A program made the position numbers and the translations under genes. DNA of 64,000 nucleotides from Nesterenkonia alkaliphila (lineage in GTDB: Bacteria > Actinomycetota > Actinomycetes > Actinomycetales > Micrococcaceae): positions 62,001 through 126,000 of the forward strand of contig NZ_WRPM01000031.1 of NCBI RefSeq assembly GCF_009758175.1, read 5' to 3'. The number at the start of each line of letters is the position of its first letter. The first letter of the stretch is position 1. Shown here one piece after another: positions 20,653 through 29,431 of the stretch. The notes below the pieces were generated by a model. The model was not told the origin of the DNA, made no database searches, and was given only the letters and a program-made list of their open reading frames with translations.

Positions 20653-23403
20653 ATGCCACCGCGGAAGAGGAATGCCGGGCCGGTTCCGGTGGAGCAGATC
20701 ACCCACGACGACAAGCGAGTGAACCTTCCCACCGCCGACGCCCAAGAGTTCGTGCGCCCGGACATTGAGGAGCGCCGGCAGATTCTGCTGCAGCGTGACC
20801 CTTCCCTGGACCCGCAGCTGGTGTGGAAGGGGAAGTACGGCGACGAGACCGAGGCAGATATCGCCGAGGCTGAGACCCTGGCAGCGGATGCCCCGCCGCT
20901 GTTCATCCAGGAGAAGATCGACCCCCGGGTATTGATCGAGGACCTGCGCCGGGAGCAGAAGCGGACAGCAGAGCACGACGATGACGGCGCAGCTCAGCCT
21001 GCACTGTTCGAGTCCTTCGAGGACTTCGACGGTCTGGACGAGCTGGACCTGGTGGACTTCTACTCCCATGACGCGAACTGGTCCAATCGGCTGATCCTGG
21101 GCGATTCCCTGCAGGTGATGGGGTCCTTAGCAGAGCGAGAGGACCTGCGCGGTCAGGTCCAGATGATCTACATCGACCCGCCCTACGGCATCAAGTTCGG
21201 GTCCAATTGGCAGGTCTCCACCCGAAAGCGGCGCGTGGATGACGGCAAAGCTGAGGACGCAGCCCGCGAGGCCGAACAGATCAAAGCATTCCGCGACACC
21301 TGGGAGCTGGGCATCCACAGCTACCTGAGCTACCTCCGTGATCGCCTGGAGACTGCCCGCGATCTACTCACAACATCCGGTAGCTGCTTCGTACAGATCG
21401 GCGATGAGAACGTCCACCTAGTCCGCAGCCTCATGGATGAAGTATTCGGCGCCGACAACTTCGTCAGTCAGATCGCCTTCGACAAGACCACTTCGTCATC
21501 AATGGACTATATCGACGGCGTCAGTGACTATATTCTCTGGTACGCCTCAGACTACGAGAAGCTCAAGTATAGGCCTCTTTTCACACCCAAGCCCCCCAAA
21601 ACGGCACGGTTCCTCGAGCTCCCGGACAAGACACGCCGTCCTGCTACCGCTGCCGAGCGCTCGGGAGCCGAAAAGGTTCCTACTGGAAGCCGCTGGTACG
21701 AAGTCGGAGATTTGACCAGCCAGACAGACTCCTCTCAATCTCGGTACACCGTTAATTTTGACGGCCAGGACTTCCCCCCTGGAAAGAGAAACTGGGCCAC
21801 TCCAGCGCACGGTATGGAGAGAGCTATCAATGCCCGCCGAGTCGAGAGGAGGGCGTCAAGTATCGGATTTGTCCGGTTCACCGATGATTTTCCAGTAGTC
21901 CCACTTCGGAATAACTGGACGGACACTGGGACCGGATCGTTCACAGACGACAAAGTTTACGTTGTCCAGACAGGCGCCAAGCCGATCCAGCGCTGCATGC
22001 TGATGTGTACCGACCCTGGAGACCTGGTCCTTAACCCCACCTGCGGATCAGGAACCACAGCGTTCGTTGCCGAACAGTGGGGGCGTCGCTGGATCACCAT
22101 CGACACCTCTCGTGTTGCCCTCGCATTGACCCGGCAGCGGCTCATGGGGGCGAAGTTCCCTATGTATCTGTTGAAGGACTCCGCCGAGGGGAGGAAAAAG
22201 GAGAAGGAAGTCAGTGGTGAGCTTGAAACTGCTGACTTCAAGCCCACCTACGACATCCGCCAGGGCTTCGTGTACGAACGTGTTCCGCACATCACGCTTA
22301 AGTCCATCGCCAACAACCCTGACATCGTGCCGGGCATGTCCCGCGAAGAGATCGATGCGGCGATCAAGCGTCACGCCGATGTCGAGCTTCTCTACGACAA
22401 ACCCTATGAGAACAAGAAGGCTGTTCGCGTTACCGGCCCGTTCACGGTGGAGTCCCTCACTCCGCACCGCGCCGTCGAGTTCTCAAGGGACGCGTCGGAT
22501 GAGCTCACCAGCGTCAGTGCGTACACCACCACTTCCGAGCGGGCAGCTGAAACCCAGCCGGACGCTCCAGACTTCGAACGCTCCATCCTGGACAACCTCG
22601 CCAGTGCCGGCATCCAGAACGGCATCAAGAACGAACGGCTCGAGTTCGACAGTATCGAGCCCTACGCAGGTGACCACATCCAGGCCCTCGGCCATGCCAA
22701 GGACGGCACCGTCGTCGGGATCGTCATCGGCCCGCAGTACGGCACGCTCAGCCAGAAGCAGGCCAAAGATGCCGTGCGAGAGGCGCTGACCACACACAAC
22801 AGCCCGCACACCCCGGACATCACCACCTTGGCGGTACTCGGATTCAGCTTCGACCCCACCATTACTGAGATCACCGCGGACGATAACGTCACTGTGGATG
22901 CCACTGAACAAGACATCGCCACAGTAGCGGGGGAGCGGGCGTTCGGGAAGGTCGCGTTGCTGTTCGTGCGGATGAACACGGACTTGCTCATGGGCACTCA
23001 GCTGAAGAAGACCGGCTCCGGGAACTTATTCACCGTGTTCGGGGAGCCGGATATCGCCATCGAGTCCACGGAAGAGGGCGTTGTCGTGGATCTGCGGGGT
23101 GTGGATGTCTACGACCCCACTACCGGGGAGATCCGGTCCAACCAGCCTGACCAGATCGCCCTATGGATGATCGACACCGACTACAACGGTGACAGCTTCT
23201 TCGTCCGGCACTGCTACTTCACAGGCGGAGCTGACCCGTATAAGCGGCTGAAGACCGCACTAAAGGCAGACATCGACGCCGAAGCCTGGGACACCCTCTA
23301 CGCCACCACCTCCCGCCCGTTCCCTAAGCCGGAGACGGGCAAGATTGCAGTGAAGGTCATCAACGACTACGGCGACGAAGTCATGAAAGTTTTTCGAGTA
23401 TGA
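20653..23403 (+). CDS. Type III-like site-specific DNA methyltransferase (Mod)
   Basis: The 916-aa enzyme starts at ATG 20653; upstream frame is not used because the res stop lies at 20624. Catalytic motif IV DPPYG is near residue 175 and the SAM-binding motif I, NPTCGSGTT, is near residue 460. This order (IV before I) is that of beta-class amino-methyltransferases, which include Mod subunits of Type III systems. The region between them is the likely target-recognition part; its codon usage is less GC-biased (about 21480-21960), as if swapped in. It would modify adenine (or N4-cytosine) and protect self DNA. It remains intact although Res is broken, so the locus may now act as an orphan methylase. 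It overlaps the next gene (ATGA). Confidence 0.87.
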   Translation: MPPRKRNAGPVPVEQITHDDKRVNLPTADAQEFVRPDIEERRQILLQRDPSLDPQLVWKGKYGDETEADIAEAETLAADAPPLFIQEKIDPRVLIEDLRREQKRTAEHDDDGAAQPALFESFEDFDGLDELDLVDFYSHDANWSNRLILGDSLQVMGSLAEREDLRGQVQMIYIDPPYGIKFGSNWQVSTRKRRVDDGKAEDAAREAEQIKAFRDTWELGIHSYLSYLRDRLETARDLLTTSGSCFVQIGDENVHLVRSLMDEVFGADNFVSQIAFDKTTSSSMDYIDGVSDYILWYASDYEKLKYRPLFTPKPPKTARFLELPDKTRRPATAAERSGAEKVPTGSRWYEVGDLTSQTDSSQSRYTVNFDGQDFPPGKRNWATPAHGMERAINARRVERRASSIGFVRFTDDFPVVPLRNNWTDTGTGSFTDDKVYVVQTGAKPIQRCMLMCTDPGDLVLNPTCGSGTTAFVAEQWGRRWITIDTSRVALALTRQRLMGAKFPMYLLKDSAEGRKKEKEVSGELETADFKPTYDIRQGFVYERVPHITLKSIANNPDIVPGMSREEIDAAIKRHADVELLYDKPYENKKAVRVTGPFTVESLTPHRAVEFSRDASDELTSVSAYTTTSERAAETQPDAPDFERSILDNLASAGIQNGIKNERLEFDSIEPYAGDHIQALGHAKDGTVVGIVIGPQYGTLSQKQAKDAVREALTTHNSPHTPDITTLAVLGFSFDPTITEITADDNVTVDATEQDIATVAGERAFGKVALLFVRMNTDLLMGTQLKKTGSGNLFTVFGEPDIAIESTEEGVVVDLRGVDVYDPTTGEIRSNQPDQIALWMIDTDYNGDSFFVRHCYFTGGADPYKRLKTALKADIDAEAWDTLYATTSRPFPKPETGKIAVKVINDYGDEVMKVFRV

Positions 23404-24059
23404 CGGTCGAGTTAGCGAAATCGAAAGCTACGGCGAAACCAGGCAAGTTTCGCAAACTCCTGGCAAGTATCTGGCAAGAGATTCGGAGCCTTCGGGTACT
23501 GACCTGGATATCTCTGCTGTTTGCTTTACCTTTAGGAGTAGTCCTCGTATGCCGCGGTTTGCAGCTCGCGTGGGATGGTACCGAAACTGATTTGCTGGCG
23601 CCGGGGGCAACCATCGTCGCTGCGAGTATCGCAGGTGCAGTGTCTAGTCAAGGAGTGATCTCCTGGAAAGAGCAGCGCACACGCGACCGTGAGAGGTCTG
23701 ACCGCGAACTAGCAGCGAAACTACGGGAACAACGAGAGGAGGACTACGAAGCTGTTATACGGCACCTACAGGAGTCTTTCCTTGGATCCTTTACCGAACA
23801 TGAGGCGACAGTGCGCCGACGGATAGCTGTATGGGCATCGGCAGATTTTATGGAGCGCTACCTCTACTGGCGGGATAACATCAAAGATCTCACGGGGCAA
23901 GGTTCAGTGCCTGTGCCAGTTGATCGGCGGGATGAAATTCTCGTTTCACTTGGGCAGCTTTGTCTGGCTGCGCGAAAAGATTTGAGGATCGAAACACGGG
24001 TGACACCTACTGCACATGACATCGCACGAGTATTATTCGATGATTACGGGCGTCAGTAA
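23400..24059 (+). CDS. Membrane protein with cytoplasmic coiled coil, in R-M operon
   Basis: The 219-aa protein starts inside the mod stop codon (23400-23403). Two hydrophobic segments lie near residues 35-55 and 68-84. A strongly charged helical stretch, rich in Glu/Arg/Lys (about 88-115), follows and looks like a coiled coil. The rest is a soluble alpha-helical domain with no motif I recognise. Its base composition is more AT-rich than the neighbouring chromosomal genes. Tight coupling to mod suggests a function tied to the defence locus, for example membrane sensing, but this is inference only. Confidence 0.7.
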   Translation: MTVELAKSKATAKPGKFRKLLASIWQEIRSLRVLTWISLLFALPLGVVLVCRGLQLAWDGTETDLLAPGATIVAASIAGAVSSQGVISWKEQRTRDRERSDRELAAKLREQREEDYEAVIRHLQESFLGSFTEHEATVRRRIAVWASADFMERYLYWRDNIKDLTGQGSVPVPVDRRDEILVSLGQLCLAARKDLRIETRVTPTAHDIARVLFDDYGRQ

Positions 24060-24084
24060 GTTGACGCGGATGCTTTGAGGTTCT

Positions 24085-24834
24085 ATGTGGCTGGCTTACG
24101 TTGACGAAAGCGGGAACACTGGAACGAATCTCAACGATCCCGACCAGCCGATCCATTGGATGGCTGCCGTTCTGGTACCCGAGGATCAAATTTTAACGAT
24201 TCGGCAAGCACTCGACGGTATCGTGGCGAGTGTTTCCGGGGTGGATGACTCTGCGGAGCTGCACGGCTCTGAACTCTTTGGCGGAGAGGGGCCGTGGCGT
24301 GGAATTACTCCTTCCGAGCGAATCCGCGTCTATGAAGAGGCCCTGATGCTTCTTGGTGACAATGGTTGCGAGATCGCCCATGCCTCAGTGGACAAGCGCA
24401 AAATGTACTCCAGTAATCGCCGCGACCTGCACCCCCACATCCTGGCTTTCCAGTTTCTGGCTGAGAAGCTTCAGCGCCATGTTCGGAGCCAGAACGACCC
24501 CATGAAGCAACGCGCTCTCATTGTGGCGGATGAGAGCGATGAGAATAACCATTACCAGCTGCAGTTGCTCCGCAGCATGCAGGACGGTTCTGGTGGTATC
24601 GGCAAGAGCATTGCACTGACGAACATTGTAGACACGGTGCACTTTGTCGAGTCTCGGGTGAATCGTGGTGTGCAACTCGTTGACTTAGTTGCCTATGCGC
24701 TGAACCGTTGCTGCCGGATCTGGGAGAAGCGTGAAGCAGGGGATTCTGTCTCTGCGGGGGACGTGACTTTGGAGGAGATGGTTGAGGATCTGATCACCCC
24801 ATACATCCGGACGTGGCGAGTGACCTGGCCGTGA
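24085..24834 (+). CDS. DUF3800 family protein in R-M island
   Basis: The 249-aa protein begins with YVDESGNTG (D7, E8), the hallmark acidic start of DUF3800, a family with an RNase H-like fold found often in defence islands and mobile elements. A second acidic position sits in IVADESDE (about residue 150) and the closing motif is LVDLVAYAL (about 200), as expected for the family. The active site is thus intact. It sits 25 bp after the membrane coiled-coil gene and ends the island just before a strong terminator. A nuclease role is likely from fold but unproven. A second, very different DUF3800-like protein is the retron effector at 54636-55439. Confidence 0.8.
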   Translation: MWLAYVDESGNTGTNLNDPDQPIHWMAAVLVPEDQILTIRQALDGIVASVSGVDDSAELHGSELFGGEGPWRGITPSERIRVYEEALMLLGDNGCEIAHASVDKRKMYSSNRRDLHPHILAFQFLAEKLQRHVRSQNDPMKQRALIVADESDENNHYQLQLLRSMQDGSGGIGKSIALTNIVDTVHFVESRVNRGVQLVDLVAYALNRCCRIWEKREAGDSVSAGDVTLEEMVEDLITPYIRTWRVTWP

Positions 24835-24836
24835 AA

Positions 24837-24872
24837 ACCACGAAGGCCGGGGCTCCTGCCCCGGCCTGTGGT
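24837..24872. terminator. Strong hairpin terminator after the R-M island
   Basis: The segment folds into a long stem: outer ACCAC/GTGGT and inner AGGCCGGGG/CCCCGGCCT with a short CTCCTG loop. It starts just after the DUF3800 stop and separates this operon from the convergent phosphotransferase gene. No long T tract follows on the plus strand. Confidence 0.8.
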
Positions 24873-24952
24873 GTTGCAGATCGATGGACCTCGGTGTCCC
24901 AAAGCCGCGTACGACCTGTGTTTATGAGTATAACATTTCTGCTGTGACTGCC

Positions 24953-26446
24953 TCAGGAGCCGGGCGGGCGCAGGCCCGGGTGGCGGTCGTAGACGCTGGA
25001 GGCGGCCGGTGAGGCCGGTGCGGCCTCATCCGCGCTGGGTGCTGACTGCGCCGAGGTCGAGGAACTGGCCGAGCCTACTGAGCCGGCGGAGGCTGCAGAG
25101 GAGGACCCGGCTGAGGCCGCGGATGCGGAGGAGTTGGCTGATCTGGCGCTGCTTGCCGAGGCACCGGAGGCCGGGAAGAAGTTCTTCTGCTTGGCCCGGC
25201 GTTCAGAGTCCCGGTCAGGCTGGATCGGCAGTGATCCGGTGCGCGGAGCAGGCACGTCGAACTCAGCATCGTCCACATAGGCCGGAATGACGTCGGTGGG
25301 TGCATCCTGGGCTGGGTGCGGCTGCAGCGGAGTCACCACACCGGTGGGCTCATCCTCGTTCTCTGCGCCTGCCACATCGGCATCGGTGATGAAGGCCGGT
25401 TCGCCGTCATCGTCCTCCGGGTCCCAGGCGCCGGCCCCGGCAATGGTGGCCGCTGCCCCGGCACGCATCACCGGTTTGGAGTCCTGATGGTCGGCAGGCT
25501 GCGGGGCATCCTCCCCGGGCTGCGGGGTCAGCGCGATCGGCCGTCCGCCGTAGGTTTCAATGTCTGAGGCCAGCTGGCGCAGCAGAGCAGTGGCCTCATC
25601 GATCATCTGCTGGTTCTCCCCGGTGGTGCCGCGGATCAGCCACTGGGCCAGGGCGAACTCCGCGGACAGTGCAGCCCGGCGCAGAATATGCTCGTCACCG
25701 CCTGCGCTGCGATGCCCTCGGTAGGCGGCCAGCACTGCATCGGAGAACCGCTGGTCAGGGGAGGCGATCAACCAGGCCAGGTCATCGGCCGGGTCCCCCA
25801 CATGCAGATCGGTCCACCCGGTGACTGCCACCACCCGCTCACCTTCAACCAGCAGGTTGTCCTCATGCATATCCCCATGCACCACAGCCGGGGTGAAGTC
25901 CCAGAGCGTCTTATCCTCCATGGCGTGCTCCCAGCGGCGCAGCAGCAGCGGGGGTACCTTGCCGGTGCCGGCCGCGGCGTCGAGCTCATTGAGTCGGCGC
26001 TGCCGGACCCGCTCTGCGGAGTAGCGGGGCAGCTCGGCATGGTCCACCACCGCTTCAGAGAGGTCATGCACTGCCGCCACAGTGCGGCCTAAATCATCGA
26101 TCAGTGCTGGGGAGGCCTTGATCAGCTCGGCCAGCTCGAGGGCCTCACCGGGCAGATGGTTGTACACGAACACCCGCATGTCATCGACCCGGGTGGCGCC
26201 TGCCACAGAAGGCACGCGGAAGGGAAGTTCCGCGCGGATTGCTGTGGAGAACCCGCGCAGCACCTGCACCTCGGTCTCCAGGCGCATCGCGGCCTGGGAG
26301 TGCTGGGGGCCGCGGACCCGCCACCGGTTGCCGGAACCGTCCACCACCACTGCGGACATGAAGTCCCGGGCGTCATCGGCGGCATCGGCCACCCCCGTGG
26401 GGGAGAGGCCGGGCACCGCACGGGTGGCCAGGGCCGCCAGTTCCAT
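24953..26446 (-). CDS. Phosphotransferase (APH-like kinase fold) beside uvrD2
   Basis: The 497-aa protein has an aminoglycoside-phosphotransferase-type kinase domain in its first 300 residues. The catalytic loop VVHGDMHEDNLLV is near residue 205, and the metal-binding segment GWTDLHVGDPADDLAW follows at the expected spacing. The C-terminal third is low-complexity, ending in a Ser/Ala-rich stretch and PGLRPPGS, probably disordered. Start ATG 26446 is chosen because the APH domain starts right after it; a longer open frame upstream runs antisense to the uvrD2 start. It diverges from uvrD2. The substrate is unknown; such genes commonly sit next to uvrD2 in related actinobacteria, which is why I do not call it a resistance gene. 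Confidence 0.75.
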   Translation of the reverse strand: MELAALATRAVPGLSPTGVADAADDARDFMSAVVVDGSGNRWRVRGPQHSQAAMRLETEVQVLRGFSTAIRAELPFRVPSVAGATRVDDMRVFVYNHLPGEALELAELIKASPALIDDLGRTVAAVHDLSEAVVDHAELPRYSAERVRQRRLNELDAAAGTGKVPPLLLRRWEHAMEDKTLWDFTPAVVHGDMHEDNLLVEGERVVAVTGWTDLHVGDPADDLAWLIASPDQRFSDAVLAAYRGHRSAGGDEHILRRAALSAEFALAQWLIRGTTGENQQMIDEATALLRQLASDIETYGGRPIALTPQPGEDAPQPADHQDSKPVMRAGAAATIAGAGAWDPEDDDGEPAFITDADVAGAENEDEPTGVVTPLQPHPAQDAPTDVIPAYVDDAEFDVPAPRTGSLPIQPDRDSERRAKQKNFFPASGASASSARSANSSASAASAGSSSAASAGSVGSASSSTSAQSAPSADEAAPASPAASSVYDRHPGLRPPGS

Positions 26447-26549
26447 CGAAGTCCATCGCACGCACCTCAGCCTATGGAGCGCTGTGCCCTCTGTCCCGCT
26501 GACTCGCCGTATGCGCGCGGTTTCGGTGCCGGGCGCTACCGTAGAGACC

Positions 26550-28682
26550 ATGAGTGGAGCAGCCAACGACGCCGCCCCGGAACAGGTTCTGGAGGGTCTC
26601 GACGAGGAGCAGCGGGCCGCCGCCTCTACCCTCACCGGCCCGCTGTGCATCCTGGCCGGGGCCGGCACCGGCAAGACCCGGGCGATCACCCACCGCATCG
26701 CCTACGGTGTGCGCGCCGGGGTCTACGATCCGCACCGGGTGCTGGCTGTGACCTTCACGGCCCGGGCCGCCGCGGAGATGCGCTCCCGGCTGGCCGGCCT
26801 CGGCGCCCCCGGGGTCCAGGCCCGGACATTCCACGCCTCGGCCCTGCGCCAGCTGCAGTACTTCTGGCCGATGACCATCGGCGGGCAGATGCCCCAGCTG
26901 CTGGACCATAAAGTCCGGCTGCTGGCCGAGGCTGCCAAGCGGCTGCGGCTCACCACTGACCGGGCCAGCCTGCGCGACTACGCCGCGGAGGTCGAATGGG
27001 CCAAAGTCTCCACGCTGACCCCTGAGGGATACCTGGCCCAGGCCGAGGAGCGCGATTCCCCGGCGGGGCTGGACCACCGCGGCTTCGCCAGGCTCTACCA
27101 GGCCTATGAGGACATCAAAGAGGACCGCGGCCTGATGGACTTCGAGGACGTGCTGCTGTTCACCGCCGGAATGCTGGAATCCGATGAGCGGGTGGCCGCC
27201 CAGGTTCGCCAGCAGTACCGGCATTTCGTAGTGGATGAGTACCAGGACGTCTCCCCGCTGCAGCAGCGGCTGCTGGACCTCTGGCTGGGCGGGCGCCAGG
27301 AGCTCTGCGTGGTCGGCGATGCCGCCCAGACCATCTACTCCTTCACCGGCGCAGTCCCCGACTACCTGCTCAGCTTCCGCCGCCGCTACCCCGAGGCCGA
27401 GGTGGTCAAACTCATCCGCGACTACCGCTCCACTCCGGAGGTGGTGAAACTGGCCAACGTTCTGCTGGCCGACCGCCGGCCAGGCGGGCCCACCCCCTGG
27501 CCCACACCGCTGCAACTGATCTCCCAGCGTGAGCGCGGCCCGGTGCCGGAGATCACACAGCACGCAGACGACGACGCCGAGGCCGCCTGGATTGCCCAGA
27601 AAGTCGCCGAGCTTGCCGACTCCGGCACCCCGCTGAGCGAGATTGCGGTGCTCTACCGCACCAATGGCCAGTCCCAGGCCTTTGAGCAGGCACTGGCGGC
27701 CGCTGGAATCAGTTACCAGCTGCGCGGCTCGGAGCGCTTCTTCTCTCGGCCCGAGGTGCGTGAGGCGATCGCTGCCCTGCGCACCAGTTCCCTGGTGGCG
27801 GAGGAGTCCGCGGAGCTGGTGCCGGAGCAGGTCCGCGGCGTGCTCAGCTCCATCGGGTTCACCCGGCAGGCGCCCACTTCCACCGGTGCGGTGCGGGAAC
27901 GCTGGGAGTCCCTGGCGGCCCTGGTTTCCCTTGCCGAGCAGCTGAACACGGAGCGGGAATCCGCGTTCACCATGCGGGAATTCCTGGCCGAGCTGGAGGA
28001 GCGATCTGCCGCCCAGCACGCCCCCACTGTGGAGGGGGTCACCCTGGCCTCACTGCACTCGGCCAAAGGCCTCGAGTGGGAGGCGGTGTTCCTGGCCGGG
28101 CTGTGCGAGGGCCTGATGCCGATCAGCTTCGCCCAGAGCCAGCGGGAACTGGATGAGGAACGGAGGCTCTTCTACGTGGGGATCACCCGGGCCAAAACCC
28201 ATCTGTTCCTCTCCTCGGCCGCAGCCCGGCACCCTGGGGGACGGGGCCGGCGCAAGTCTTCGCGGTTCCTGATCCCACTGCGCAAGGAGCTTGGCCTTCA
28301 GGCGCCTGCCCAGAAGATCGCTCCCGGCGGGGGCGGGCTCAGCGTCAACGCCGCCGCCCGTAAGCGAAGGGCAGCGGTCTGTGCCGGCTGCGGCACCCCG
28401 CTGACGGTAGGCACCCAGATCAAACGGCGGCGCTGCGAAGACTGTCCGCCCCGTTACGACGAGCAGCTCTTCGAGCACCTGCGCGAGTGGCGGCGCGGCT
28501 ATGCCAAGGAGCTGGAGATCCCGGCGTTCATGGTCTTCGGCGATGCCACCCTGGAGGCCATTGCGGAGCATCGGCCCAGCACCGATGAGCAGCTGCTGGA
28601 GATCTCCGGCATCGGCGCAAAGAAGCTGGAGTCCCACGGGGAGCAGCTGAAGGCAGCCCTGCACGCCTACAGGTCAGGCTGA
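26550..28682 (+). CDS. uvrD2: ATP-dependent DNA helicase UvrD2
   Basis: The 710-aa superfamily I helicase has Walker A GAGTGKT (37-43), VTFTARAAAEMRSRL, VDEYQDVSPLQ, GDAAQTIYSFTGA, LHSAKGLEWEAVF and ITRAKTHL. A tetracysteine motif (CAGC-x14-CEDC) near residue 615 and an HRDC domain at the C-terminus (about 640-710, EISGIGAKKLE) define UvrD2 and separate it from UvrD1/PcrA. It unwinds DNA 3'-5' and is essential in mycobacteria. The start is ATG 26550. The upstream open frame to 26082 is antisense to the phosphotransferase. Its stop overlaps the convergent metallopeptidase gene by 16 bp. Confidence 0.92.
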   Translation: MSGAANDAAPEQVLEGLDEEQRAAASTLTGPLCILAGAGTGKTRAITHRIAYGVRAGVYDPHRVLAVTFTARAAAEMRSRLAGLGAPGVQARTFHASALRQLQYFWPMTIGGQMPQLLDHKVRLLAEAAKRLRLTTDRASLRDYAAEVEWAKVSTLTPEGYLAQAEERDSPAGLDHRGFARLYQAYEDIKEDRGLMDFEDVLLFTAGMLESDERVAAQVRQQYRHFVVDEYQDVSPLQQRLLDLWLGGRQELCVVGDAAQTIYSFTGAVPDYLLSFRRRYPEAEVVKLIRDYRSTPEVVKLANVLLADRRPGGPTPWPTPLQLISQRERGPVPEITQHADDDAEAAWIAQKVAELADSGTPLSEIAVLYRTNGQSQAFEQALAAAGISYQLRGSERFFSRPEVREAIAALRTSSLVAEESAELVPEQVRGVLSSIGFTRQAPTSTGAVRERWESLAALVSLAEQLNTERESAFTMREFLAELEERSAAQHAPTVEGVTLASLHSAKGLEWEAVFLAGLCEGLMPISFAQSQRELDEERRLFYVGITRAKTHLFLSSAAARHPGGRGRRKSSRFLIPLRKELGLQAPAQKIAPGGGGLSVNAAARKRRAAVCAGCGTPLTVGTQIKRRRCEDCPPRYDEQLFEHLREWRRGYAKELEIPAFMVFGDATLEAIAEHRPSTDEQLLEISGIGAKKLESHGEQLKAALHAYRSG

Positions 28683-29218
28683 CTGCTTCCTTGCTGCTCA
28701 GCCCAGGTGACCCCGGCAAGAAAGGCGTCAGCCTCGGCGGTGCGCGGATACCGTCCTACCAGCTCTTGGAACCTCGGGCCGTGCCCGGGCTCGATGAGAT
28801 GGGCCAGCTCATGGACCAACACTGCGTCCACCACCCAGCTGGGCATCTGCCGCAACCTGGCGGAGAGGCGGATCTCCTGGCTGGCCGAACTGGTGGACCC
28901 CCACCGTTTGAGCTGCCGGGTGGACCAGGCCACCGAGCTGGGGTTCAGGGCGGCGCCGAAGTAGCGGCGCGAGAGTTCCTGGGCCCGTTCCAGCAGGGCG
29001 GCATCACTGCTGGAGGCCGCCGACTGGCGGGACTGCAGCCGCTGTCTGAACGCTCGGGCATGCTTCTCGACCTCCCGCCGGCTCAGCCGCAGCGGGGCCC
29101 GCAGCCGCAGGGTCCCGTTGACCATATCGGCGCTGACGGTACGGGTGCGCCTGGCCGAGCGCAGGACGATCACATCCTCCCCGTCAACTTGGATCCTCGT
29201 CTCTGCCTGCTGCGCCAT
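28667..29218 (-). CDS. YgjP-type zinc metallopeptidase (M48-like, DUF45)
   Basis: The 183-aa protein contains LVHELAHLIEPGHGPRF near residue 145: HELAH supplies the two zinc ligands and the catalytic Glu, and the His eight residues on gives the third ligand. This spacing is that of YgjP/DUF45 metallopeptidases. Start ATG 29218 is chosen over upstream options because the conserved part begins there. It is cytoplasmic (no signal peptide). It lies tail-to-tail with uvrD2. The physiological substrate of the family is not established. Confidence 0.8.
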   Translation of the reverse strand: MAQQAETRIQVDGEDVIVLRSARRTRTVSADMVNGTLRLRAPLRLSRREVEKHARAFRQRLQSRQSAASSSDAALLERAQELSRRYFGAALNPSSVAWSTRQLKRWGSTSSASQEIRLSARLRQMPSWVVDAVLVHELAHLIEPGHGPRFQELVGRYPRTAEADAFLAGVTWAEQQGSSQPDL

Positions 29219-29261
29219 AGCTAGCCAGCTTACCGAGGCATCCGCCCGAGGATCCTGTAGT

Positions 29262-29308
29262 GAAACTGTGGGAACTCTCCTCGATTTCGGCTCCATTCCC
29301 ACAGTTTC
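29262..29308. promoter_or_regulatory. 13-bp inverted repeat in divergent promoter region
   Basis: GAAACTGTGGGAA at 29262-29274 is repeated in inverse at 29296-29308, with a 21-base spacer that itself has partial dyad symmetry with the DNA just beyond (CTCGATTTCG against CGAAATCCTCGAG). It lies between the metallopeptidase gene and the divergent ThiF-like gene, where an operator would be expected. The half-site GTGAAACTGTGG also occurs at about 11700 upstream of the peptide transporter. Confidence 0.55.
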
Positions 29309-29431
29309 GCGACGAAATCCTCGAGGAGGGGAGGAGGGAGGGAGTTGGGCTGTGGAAAACCCGGGGAGGCAGGCGGCGTCGTCCCTCATAATAAAAGTCA
29401 TCAAACATTATCAAATGAAAAGGATGACGTG

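Noticed and set aside
26082-26549. Upstream extension of the uvrD2 frame
   Set aside because: Antisense to the phosphotransferase; helicase homology begins right after ATG 26550.
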